Source: Warburgia ugandensis
Lineage: Eukaryota; Streptophyta; Magnoliopsida; Canellales; Canellaceae
Direction: 5' to 3'
Assembly: GCA_035236585.1 (NCBI GenBank)
Contig: CP141135.1
Location: 6,606,001-6,670,000, forward strand
Length of the DNA: 64,000 nucleotides
Shown: positions 21,001 through 28,820 of the stretch, piece by piece
Numbering within the stretch: the first letter of the stretch is position 1
Layout of the letters: each line of letters starts with the position of its first letter
Translations under genes and position numbers: made by a program
Notes under the pieces: generated by a model
Told to the model about the DNA's origin: nothing
Seen by the model: only the letters and a program-made list of their open reading frames with translations
Databases searched by the model: none

Positions 21001-23341
21001 AAATGCTGAAATTTTTTTTGTTCTTCAATGCATCTTAGACTGAACTACCATTATGAACATAAATTTATTCACTGCAAACTACAAAAGCCAACCTCTGATC
21101 TATATGAAGTGTAACAAGACAAGGCAGTGATCAGAGCAGACATAAATCCTTAGAACATAGAATGGAATAAAAAACACTTCTGCAAGACTGAACTCCAAAT
21201 AGCTCATGAAACCTTATCTTACAGAGGTAGAACAACAATAGCATTCCCATTGTGTAACAGTGACATACTTTGTTAGTCACTTGTGAGCTTCTTTGAGAAT
21301 CATAATACCCTATAGAAGTTAATTATGTTGGTTTAAATTGAAAAGTGGACTGCTAATATCGAATGTAGAGTCCTTATCATTTCCCTTGACAAAACCATAT
21401 AGAATGTACTGATATATGAATGCCCAAACACGGAAGTCCAAGTGGGCGAAGTGGTAAAATGTGCCCTTACTGACCTGTGACGTAGCTCTTGTTGACCTTT
21501 GAACTGTGATCAGACCTTCAATACCGGACTGTTGGCCTCTATTGAAAGTTTTCTTAATCAAAACTGTTCATGTGTCTAAAGCTGATATTGGTACTGATTT
21601 TATGCAGGCGGAGTCCAGCCACTTTCATGGAATTTAAGGCTTAAGATTGCCATAGGTGCAGCTCGGGGACTCAATTTCTCACACACATCAGATATCATAT
21701 ATCGTGATTTCAAAGCATCTAACATCTTGCTCGATTCGGTATAGCCCAGCAATCTGAAACTCAGTTCGTATGTGAACACAAGAAATTAAGCTCTTTCACG
21801 TACTTAATATTATCCCATCTCTCCCTACAGAATTACAACGCGAAGCTTTCAGATTTTGGGCTGGCAAAAAATGGCCCAATGGGTGGGGATTCTCATGTCA
21901 CTACAAGAGTAATGGGGACATATGGATATGCAGCTCCAGAGTATGTTGCAACAGGTACTGGATTTTCTTTTAAGGCCTTTATGGTATGAGAATAACAATT
22001 TGTACTGAGTCATCAGTGGATAGGGATTTTTTCCCTACTATATGCAGCCCTGAAACATAGATATATTATTTGAGAACTAACATCCCAAGATTTAGAGGGG
22101 CTGCTACTAGCAAGGGAAAAGATCATCATTGATGGATAGTTTTTCTCTGTCTCAGGGCTCTTTTAGATGGTGTTTTTTGCATCATATTGGGCAGAAGATT
22201 TGCAACCATTCATCTTCTAAAACTCGTCTTAGGTAGACCATGCCCCAAAAACCTATTCCATTGGGTTATCTTAACGCTTAATTTAGTAAGTTCTAAATGG
22301 ATGGTAAAACTTTTACCTTCCTTTTAGAACTCAGAAAGGGTCAGACGAACATGGGCTACCAACATTCAGTGGGTCAGATTTTTGAGGCATGGCCTCTAAG
22401 ATAGGACCTAAGGGTTGAATGTTTGGGATCTCTGGAGATATGAGCCCTGCTTGTACTTTTAGCTCTCTGGATGTCGGGAAGCTGTCATAAGTGTGGTTGA
22501 TGACTGATGCTATGGATCTCACTTGAGAGCCGAAAGTTTCGTGCATAAATTGATGGGTTGGATCCCATGAACTGCTGGATCCTATTGCCATGCTAATCCA
22601 CATGCAAAAATTGAACATCTTATCATCTCGGCAAGGTCTCCAGCAATGCTTGTTTTTGTCATGCAAATGCTTCTACTCCCAATTGATTGGACCGATTCGT
22701 GTGTATGAACTATGAACTAGCCCGGTTCATCTGGTTCCCTTCGAACCGACCTGTTTTGGACAGTATCTTTCGTACTTCCATTTCTCCTGAAATTGAGGGT
22801 CAATGAGTCAATCTTTTCTTTTCTTTTGGTTAAGAAGTTGAATGCACCAAAGTGGGCATGGGACTGGCGTCTTCGTATTATTAGTACTAAGCCTACAATT
22901 TCTTTACCTACTACTTCTACTACTTGACAATGTCCTCATTGAGCAGGCCATCTATATGTGAAGAGCGATGTATATGGTTTTGGTGTTGTGCTGTTGGAGA
23001 TGTTGACCGGACTACGAGCACTGGACACAGACCGACCGAGCGGGGAACACAATCTGGTGGAGTCGAAGAAGCCGTTGCTATCCCGAAAGAAAAAGCTCCG
23101 CCATATCATGGATCCACGGCTTGAAGAGCAGTACCCATCCATAGCTGCTTTCGAGGCTGCTCAGCTCACTCTCAAGTGTCTGGGGTCCGATCCAAGAAGC
23201 CGACCATCCATGAAAGAGGTGTTGGAGACTCTAGAACGGATCCAGGCCATAAAGGAGAAGCCAAAGGAGTCCAAGACTCGTGGTGGTCGACATGCTAACC
23301 TTAATCATAATCGCCCCTCGCGCCATGGGCACCAGCGTTGA
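14613..23341 (+). CDS. RLCK-VII (PBS1-like) kinase, predicted chimeric gene: exon 2 plus gypsy-borne exons 3-6
   Basis: Exons 14613-15007, 20583-20718, 21608-21738, 21831-21954 and 22947-23341, all with GT-AG borders and matching phases (0,1,0,1), give one open frame of about 392 residues ending TGA at 23339. RLCK-VII proteins are cytoplasmic or membrane-anchored Ser/Thr kinases that relay immune and other receptor signals. Order of motifs: G-T-S-K-N lead-in, F.FAELK.AT.NF, Gly loop [18 protein letters not shown] Lys, [61 protein letters not shown]. The usual first exon (MGxC) is not located. Exons 3-6 lie inside a gypsy element that sits in a LINE in intron 2 of this gene, so use of the 15007-20583 splice is an inference. 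An alternative is that exon 2 still splices to its own exon at 36869, giving a broken product. Confidence 0.6.
15125..16058 (+). pseudogene. LINE-1 endonuclease part
   Basis: APE-type endonuclease remnants: [25 protein letters not shown], then an open stretch 15360-15596 with [11 protein letters not shown] (catalytic D-x-N), [36 protein letters not shown]. Later pieces ([20 protein letters not shown], around 15650-15715) hold the catalytic His. Stops break the frame. Ends at the gypsy insertion. Confidence 0.8.
16059..16503 (+). repeat. Gypsy 5' LTR
   Basis: TGTTACATCTCC...GGTCTATCA, with a 27-bp tandem duplication (AATCAGTTGGTTAGGATATA unit) at about 16186-16237 and a GA-rich block. Nearly the same as the 3' LTR. 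Confidence 0.92.
16505..16516 (+). promoter_or_regulatory. Gypsy primer-binding site (initiator Met-tRNA)
   Basis: TGGTATTAGAGC one base after the LTR end, one mismatch to the usual TGGTATCAGAGC. Confidence 0.85.
16536..17590 (+). pseudogene. Gypsy gag (frameshifted)
   Basis: Starts [18 protein letters not shown] with a coiled-coil-like stretch, shifts frame near 16740, then [27 protein letters not shown]...[12 protein letters not shown], the typical plant gypsy gag capsid signature. Another shift follows (17132-17452), and a damaged CCHC knuckle ([10 protein letters not shown]) is at 17485-17530 with a stop in it. Confidence 0.85.
17597..18208 (+). pseudogene. Gypsy protease region
   Basis: Retropepsin fold: [27 protein letters not shown]..., then [17 protein letters not shown]. 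The active-site triplet D-S-G reads D-M-G ([11 protein letters not shown]), a likely damaging change. The ORF ends with a stop before RT. Confidence 0.85.
18209..19694 (+). pseudogene. Gypsy reverse transcriptase and RNase H
   Basis: RT domain in 18359-19432: [54 protein letters not shown]. The catalytic motif that should be F-x-D-D-I reads FFYDI, so one of the two metal-binding Asp residues is missing. RNase H starts [17 protein letters not shown], shifts frame near 19270 and goes on in 19280-19694 ([36 protein letters not shown], then [16 protein letters not shown]). Confidence 0.9.
19695..19907 (+). pseudogene. Gypsy integrase N-terminal zinc finger (cut off)
   Basis: After a stop at 19692 the reading continues with [22 protein letters not shown]...VFWKGMR, the HH half of the HHCC finger. 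Gypsy similarity stops about 19907 where kinase intron sequence begins, and the C-C half resumes about 24153. Confidence 0.8.
20187..20228 (+). repeat. RTE LINE 3'-tail remnant in kinase B intron
   Basis: GGCCGACCCCTAGTCGGGATAAGG followed by TCTTGATGATGATGAGG matches the terminal 40 bases of LINE-1 and LINE-4. An extreme 5'-truncation product. Confidence 0.75.
20583..20718 (+). CDS. RLCK gene B exon 3
   Basis: Acceptor TTTCTGTTGCAG at 20582, donor GTAAGT at 20719. Encodes [20 protein letters not shown], then CWEE and [15 protein letters not shown]: alpha-C Glu, beta-4/beta-5 and hinge of the kinase. Same length (136 nt) as gene A exon 3. Confidence 0.9.
20719..21607 (+). other. Intron 3 of kinase gene B
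   Basis: Noncoding. The 20930-21320 part aligns with gene A intron 3 at 44020-44425 (GAACTCGRCATGSTGAAA, CATTAYGAAC), confirming paralogy across introns. No insertion visible. Confidence 0.75.
21608..21738 (+). CDS. RLCK gene B exon 4
   Basis: Encodes [27 protein letters not shown] and [15 protein letters not shown]: alpha-E and the catalytic loop with YRD in place of HRD, as is usual in RLCK-VII. Acceptor TATGCAG, donor GTATAG. Confidence 0.9.
21831..21954 (+). CDS. RLCK gene B exon 5
   Basis: Encodes [16 protein letters not shown]...[25 protein letters not shown], activation segment and APE. Acceptor CCCTACAG, donor GTACTG. Confidence 0.92.
21955..22946 (+). other. Intron 5 of kinase gene B
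   Basis: No coding evidence. The short ORF on the minus strand (22331-22666) has no family features. It contains a small palindrome GGTAAAACTTTTACC near 22304, at the position where gene A has a longer one (57436). Confidence 0.6.
22947..23341 (+). CDS. RLCK gene B exon 6 (C-lobe, intact)
   Basis: Encodes [60 protein letters not shown] and [17 protein letters not shown], with a basic His/Arg-rich tail, stop at 23339. Fully open, unlike gene A exon 6. The tail matches the RLCK-VII pattern of a basic C-terminus. Confidence 0.92.
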
Positions 23342-24152
23342 CCGCGTCATACTAGGTTTGACGCAAATGGTGCTGGAGCTCGTGCCCATCAGAGTTCTCC
23401 AAGAAGATGAAGGAAGCCGCAGCTAGAATTCGGTCCCCTGGTGGAGGGTGTGCACACGTCCAATTGTTAATAGTTATTCGGCTATCCACATTTTTGTTAC
23501 GCAACTTCGATTTTTCTTTTCCTTTTCGTTGATATTTGTTGGGTTTGTGGACTGCTTATGATGTGTATTAGCGGGAATAGTTGTGAAATTTAAGTGCAAA
23601 TTTTGTAATATAATGAATGGTGGCATCCTCGGAGTTGACGTTGCAACAGACATAGGTAGTTTGATCTTGTATTATATCGGCGGTCTTGATCACCTCGATG
23701 GGGGATCTCTCTTTTAGCAAAAAAAATCCTTACAATTCATGCAAAAAAAAAAAAAAAAAAAAAACCAAAAAGGGGAGACTGATTTGCCTTGTCCATTTGA
23801 GCTTTATGTGTGGCACACTAGACCAAGGGTTGGAGACTGCTCATGGGGGCGTCTGTTCGTGAAGGTGTGGTAGAGAATGGCCCAAACAAATAGACCAAGC
23901 TTAGTGATGTAAAAGACTTAAAAACTTTTTAGGGAAATCAACCCACTATATCCCTTATTTTATTACTCCTTTCACAACAAACACCAATCCTTTATGAAAT
24001 TACTCTAAACAGAACTTCAAGAAATGGCTTTTCCGAAACAAAGATAATCGTATATCTGTGGAACAAGTTGGAAGGTTGGCTGGGAAGAAGGCAAATATGT
24101 CCTTATTTCATGTCACTATAGTCCATGTCCCGTTGGGGCTGCTACCCTATCC
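23342..24152 (+). other. 3' UTR and flank of kinase gene B
   Basis: The first 350 bases align with gene A's 3' flank. An A-run of about 21 is at 23740-23762. From about 23780 to the gypsy junction near 24153 I see no gene and no clear match elsewhere in the window. Confidence 0.6.
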
Positions 24153-24616
24153 TTGCACAACTGAGCGTTGTACCAAATACCAAGAACACATGCACAATCT
24201 CGGGTAGTACCCGACAGCGTACCAAGCACACAAACCTAGGGGCCTTCTTCAGCCTTTACCCGTCCCAAAACAAGTTTGGCATGACCTATCCATGGATTTT
24301 ATTGGAGGTTTACCCAGATCTCAAGGGATGGATACCATTTTGGTAGTAATAGACAATCTTTCGAAATACAGTCATTTCCTTCCATTAGGCCACCCATTTT
24401 TTGCTTATGAGGTAGCCACTCTTTTTATTAAGGAAGTAGTGCGGTTACACAGATACCTGCGTTCCATTGTATCCGACAAGGACTGCCTCTTTATCAGCCA
24501 ATTTTGGATTGAATTGTTCAAAATGGCTGGCACTGAGCTGAAGATGAGTACTGCTTACCATCCCCAAATAGATGAGCAAACGGAAGAGGTCAACTGATAC
24601 CTGGAAACATACTTGC
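24153..24616 (+). pseudogene. Gypsy integrase core
   Basis: Resumes with TKYQEHMHNLG, a stop, then RGLLQPLPVPKQVWHDLSMD, FIGGLPRSQGMDTILVVIDN, LSKYSHFLPL (first catalytic Asp in SMDFI), VSDKDCLFISQFW (second Asp; D-R-D changed) and STAYHPQIDEQTEEVN (catalytic Glu). Cut by the next insertion after LETYL. Confidence 0.88.
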
Positions 24617-25294
24617 TGTTAAGTGTTCAATTTTGGTTAAAATACCCCTAATTTAGTGTTCAATTAGAGCATATAGGCCATTAATTTCAAGATTTTACAT
24701 AAAATATTTTATTTTAACTTTAATTGGCCATCAACTATTAAATTGAAAGATGTAGTGGTCCGATGATCATTAAAGCTAATCAGAGAAATACTGAACAGTT
24801 CAGATGATTCTAATTGGGTCCTGTGCATTGCAGATTAATCGACTCAAGCGTGGACGCTCCAGATCGAATCAAGGATATCAGATGAGGATGATAAAATTAT
24901 ATGGAAAGAGAAAACTGAAGACTTTAAAGACTTGCAGAGTTCTAGCAAGACTAGACTTCTGATGGACCCCACCCCTTTATCTCTCTATCTTCTCTTTTTT
25001 TCTTATCTCTTTCCTCTCTTTTTTCTCCATCTCTACACGTCTCTCTTTTCCTTTTAATTCCCCTTCTCCTCTCTCTTCTAGATAGTTTTTCCCTCTTGGG
25101 TTGGGGGGAGGGAGGGACTTCTTCACCCTCTTGGCTGCTCCCTTCTCTTCTTCCCTCTCCTCTCCAAGCTTACTTCTACTTCTCCTCCAAGGCTGGGCTG
25201 GAAGCTGCAACTCCATTCTCTCATCTCTCCTGTTTATTCTCTTTCCTCCGCCTTCTGTCTTCTTGCCTCATTCTTTCTCTTTCTCCCACACAGA

Positions 25295-25332
<38 letters not shown>

Positions 25333-26573
25333 CACTGAGCAGACCCCACTTCCCCTTCTCTCTAACTTTCTCCTGTTCTCGTTCACTCACCTCCTTCTCC
25401 CTTCATTGATCCCGATCTTTTTCTCTCAATTTCCACCTTTTCCCCACTGATTACCATTTCCTCTCCATTACCCAGACCGGTCACCTCTCTTTCCCAGATT
25501 TCCTCCACGCACTAGGGTGTTGTTTTCCATTTTCACTGCCCAGAGAACCAGACGAACCAGCCGTTCCCCTCTTCCCCATCACCATCGCTTAGCCCTTCTC
25601 TCTCTTGTTCTCCCTTTCTCACTCGTGCTCTTTCCCTCTTCTCCTCCTTACTCTGCTTTCTTCATCGTCCCCACGCACCATCTCATCATAGGCCCAAGCA
25701 CCTCTTCACTGCCAAAGAACAAGACGACGCCCGGAAAAAGGCGTTGTTTTTCCGTTCGATTCGGTTCATCTCCACCATCTTCGCCACGTCCAGCCAAGGG
25801 ACAGAAACTTGAACTGGGTTTCCACATTTTTTTCCTCTCCCTTCTTCTTTCTTCCCTCATCTACTCCTCTGACGTCTTTCTCGTTTCCGGCCGGCTCAGG
25901 GGAAGAAAACCCAGAACGGGTTTTCTCCCGCGTTCCCCTCTTCTTCCTCCTTCCCTATCCTCATCGCTTCTCTGGCTTAGAAAACCCAGACCGTCTGGCT
26001 CTGCACCAGACAATCCAGTAGTCCCTGGGCACATACCCATTCCGGCTATCCCAGGGAGGAAAACCCCCTCCTCCTTCTTCCCATTTCTTCTTCCTTCTTC
26101 CCCATGTTTTCACCTGGTTTTTCGTTAAAAACTAGAAACCCAAGAAATTTCCAATTCTGCCCCTGCCATATCTGCAAAATTACACATCTGTCCTTTCTCG
26201 TTAATTCCATCTGAGTCCTCGTTTTATTTCCATTTGTGTCCCTAGTTTAATACCAACTGTGTATCTATGCTATTCTAGTTTTGTTTTATCCTCATTCTGA
26301 CTATCCAGGGACAGTGCAATTCAGGACTGCTTATTTAGTTTTATTTTTTATTTTTTTGAATAAATAATTGTATAAATTGCAATAGTTGAATAAATTTGAA
26401 TTTTATTTTATTGTTAGTTTAATTTTAGTATATTCTTTGTTTTTATTCTTTTATTAATTAAATTTTATTGAAAACTCCATCATTTTAAATCAAGTCCCCA
26501 TGGGATCGACCCGTACTTGCATAAGCTACACTATAATAACTTATGCACTTGCGGTTAAACAATCAACACCTGT
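24617..26573 (+). mobile_element. About 2-kb LTR-like insertion in gypsy integrase (probable solo LTR)
   Basis: Gypsy coding is interrupted after LETYL (24616) and resumes exactly with RCFTSHHPKLWPKW at 26574, so 1.96 kb was gained. It starts TGTTAAGTG and near its end has GGTTAAACAATCAACA. A strongly pyrimidine-rich tract covers 24960-26130, including (CT)n at 25297-25328. No conserved protein; the 203-codon ORF at 25517-26128 is low-complexity Ser/Pro/Leu and is not called. No clean target duplication found, so the ends are provisional. Confidence 0.55.
25297..25328. repeat. (CT)n microsatellite
   Basis: About 16 CT units, seen directly, within a long pyrimidine-rich tract. Confidence 0.9.
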
Positions 26574-27300
26574 GTTGCTTCACTTCACACCATCCTAAGC
26601 TATGGCCCAAGTGGATTCTTGGGGTATAGTTTTGATACAATACCACATTCCAAGGAGCTGCGGGAATGCTCCCATTTAAAGCACTTTTTGGGTGTGACCT
26701 CCTTCTTTGTTAAGGCTTTCGGATGAAGGGTCAGTAGTGGAGGCAGTATACCAGCAAATTCGAGACAGGAATGTCATATTACAAGAGCTAAAAAGTAACT
26801 TGTTAATGGCCCAAGCCAGAATAAAATCCCAAGTGGACAAGGGCCGTAGGGATGTCCAGTTCCAGATAGGGGACCTAGTCTTTCTAAAGCTACAACCCTT
26901 TAAGTTCAAGAAGCTGGCTACATGACCCAATGAGAAGCCTAGCCCAAGGTTTTATGGTCCCTATCTTGTCTTGGAACGAGTAGGCGAAGTCGCCTACCAC
27001 CTGGATTTACCCTCTACTACACATATCTATCCTGTTTTCCATGTTTCCCAACTAAAGGCCGCCATGTCCAGTTCAGCCTAACCTCAACCCCCCCTACTGG
27101 TCTGACTGAAGAGTTGAAACTTGTGGTGCATCCCAAATCCATCAAGCAAATCAGAACATTGCCAAAGGGTCACAAGGAAGTTTTGGTAAAGTGGAAACAC
27201 CTTCCTAAAGGTGATAATATGTGGGAGCTCTATGATGAGTTGAACACTCAATTTCCCTCCTTTTACCTTGAGGACAAGGTGAAACTACTAGGGGAGGGTA
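26574..27300 (+). pseudogene. Gypsy integrase C-terminus and chromodomain
   Basis: Open at 26707-26925 (DEGSVVEAVYQQIRDRNVIL, LMAQARIKSQVDKGRRDVQF and IGDLVFLKLQPFK), then stops, with [23 protein letters not shown]...[10 protein letters not shown] chromodomain follows (27114-27300): HPKSIKQIRTLPKGHKEVLV, then KWKHLPKGDNMWELYDEL and FPSFYLEDKV. The chromodomain places it in the chromoviruses. A purine tract AGGGGAGGG precedes the 3' LTR. Confidence 0.88.
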
Positions 27301-27301
27301 A

Positions 27302-27783
27302 TGTTACATCTCCAATATATCAAACTTACTTTAGAAAGGGGAGGTAATTACAACAGAAGCAAAATTGTATACAGGTCTAAGATCTTCCAGGTATGCAGAT
27401 ATGTTGATAGAAGATTATCCAGGGGATGTAATCTATTGGTTAGGATATACAGATATAATTAGTTGGTTAAGATATACCAAATATGCAGTTAGTATCCAAT
27501 ATGTTATAGGTATACAATCTGTTACAGATTTACGAAGGAAGGGGAGGAGAAGGGAAGATAAAAGGGAGAAGGTAGGGAGAGGAAGGGGAGGAAAAAGAAA
27601 AAGAAAAGGGAAGGAGTGGGAAGTGCAGAGGAGGAACTACGGTTCCTACTTCCTACTAGTTTTCAATAGATCTTTAGCCTTGTTTATCTGAAATCCTATG
27701 TAATTCACCCCAAACATCAATAAGTTGAGTACCATTTCCTCTTGAATGTTGTTTATCATCGAATTTTACCCCTAGGTCTATCA
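27302..27783 (+). repeat. Gypsy 3' LTR
   Basis: 482 bp, matches the 5' LTR with an extra GA-rich 40-bp stretch near 27545-27600. Ends CTATCA before AGTTG. Confidence 0.92.
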
Positions 27784-27788
27784 AGTTG

Positions 27789-28820
27789 CTAAGAGAATAG
27801 TAAGTGAGGCTAAACTTAAAGCATATGATGAGCTCTATAATAGACTAGGAACAAGAGAAGGTGAGAAAGATGTGTTTAAACTTGCAAAAGTAAGAGAATA
27901 GAAGGGTAAGGACTTAGATCATGTTAGGTGCATTAGAAGCGATGATCAAAAGGTATTAGTCAAAGATGATGAGATCAAATAAAGGTGAGAAACATACTTT
28001 CAAAAATTGCTAAATTACAATGGCTCTGAGAATATAGGAATTGAAAATACTATAAATCTAAATAATATTGGATATTATACATATGAACGTAGGATTAGAA
28101 TACCTGAAGTGAAAGAGGCCTTGAAAAAGATGAAATTAAGAAAGGCCATGGGGCCCGATGGTATACCAATAGAGGTTTGGAAGCATATTGGAGATATTGA
28201 AGTAGTTTGGTTGACCAAGTTGTTTAACAAGATTATAAAATTAAAGAAAATGCTTGATGAGTGGAGGAAAATCTCTATTGTACCAATTTATAAGAATAAA
28301 GGAGACATACAGAGCTGTACTAATTATCAAGGGATTAAACTTATGAGATCACACTATGAAACTTTTTGAAAAAGTGATTGAGAAGAGGCTACGACATGAA
28401 ATAAGTGTATCGGAGAATTAATTTGGTTTCATGCCTGGGAGGTCTACCATGGAAGCTATTTTCTTACTAAGAAAATTAGTAAAGAAATATATAAGGAGAG
28501 GAGGAAAGACCTCCACATGGTCTTTATCGACTTAGAGAAAGCTTATGATAGAGTTGTTAGAGAGTTAATATTAGACATAATTAAAGATATGTATGAGGGA
28601 GTGGTAACAAATGTGAGGACCACAAGTGGCGAGACTGGTGATTTTCCTGTCACTATAGGATTGCACCAAGGATCGGCATTGAGCCCATACCTTTTCACAT
28701 TGGTTTTAGATGAGTTAACAAAACATCTGCACGAGGAGATTCCTTGGTGCATGCTATTTGCAGATGATATAGTCTTACTTGATGAGACAAGAGAGGGTGT
28801 AAATATAAAGCTAGAGTTAT
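27789..28820 (+). pseudogene. LINE-1 reverse transcriptase part
   Basis: 28007-28369 shows [33 protein letters not shown] and [20 protein letters not shown]; after a shift and a stop, [14 protein letters not shown], then [33 protein letters not shown] and the catalytic FADD (28758-28769). About 15 residues between YDRV and DIIKDMYEG are deleted relative to LINE-2/LINE-4. Frame broken in several places. Confidence 0.87.

Larger units (their letters stand above)
19908..24152 (+). other. Kinase gene B segment inside the gypsy element
   Basis: About 4.2 kb of non-retroviral DNA: part of RLCK intron 2, exons 3-6, 3' UTR and flank. The intron part (about 19960-20180) aligns with gene A intron 2 at 32780-32986 (both have ACTACCAATCTTRGG and GGGTTGTCRATA), and the downstream part (23370-23700) aligns with 58495-58800 (GAGCTCRTGCCCATCAG, GTAGTTTGATCTT). 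So it is genomic DNA with introns, not a reverse-transcribed message. Both breakpoints contain TTGC (19904-19907, 24153-24156), either microhomology or a short duplication. Exact borders are approximate. Confidence 0.75.
16059..27783 (+). mobile_element. Chromodomain gypsy retrotransposon carrying kinase gene B and an LTR-like insert
   Basis: LTRs of 445 bp (16059-16503) and 482 bp (27302-27783), initiator Met-tRNA primer site and purine tract. Domain order is gag, protease, RT, RNase H, integrase, chromodomain (Ty3/gypsy chromovirus; about 5.5 kb without inserts, compatible with the Reina group, a guess). Target site GGTTG (16054-16058) and AGTTG (27784-27788) inside LINE-1. Two foreign blocks interrupt pol: about 4.2 kb of kinase gene B (near 19908-24152) in the integrase zinc-finger region and about 2 kb of an LTR-like sequence (near 24617-26573). 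Several frameshifts and catalytic changes make it non-autonomous. Confidence 0.88.

Noticed and set aside
22331-22666. Minus-strand ORF in intron 5 of kinase B
   Set aside because: Opposite the gene, in intron sequence, no family features.
25517-26128. 203-codon ORF
   Set aside because: Low-complexity Ser/Pro/Leu/Phe product of a pyrimidine-rich tract, overlapping open frames in other phases, no domain, inside a mobile insert.
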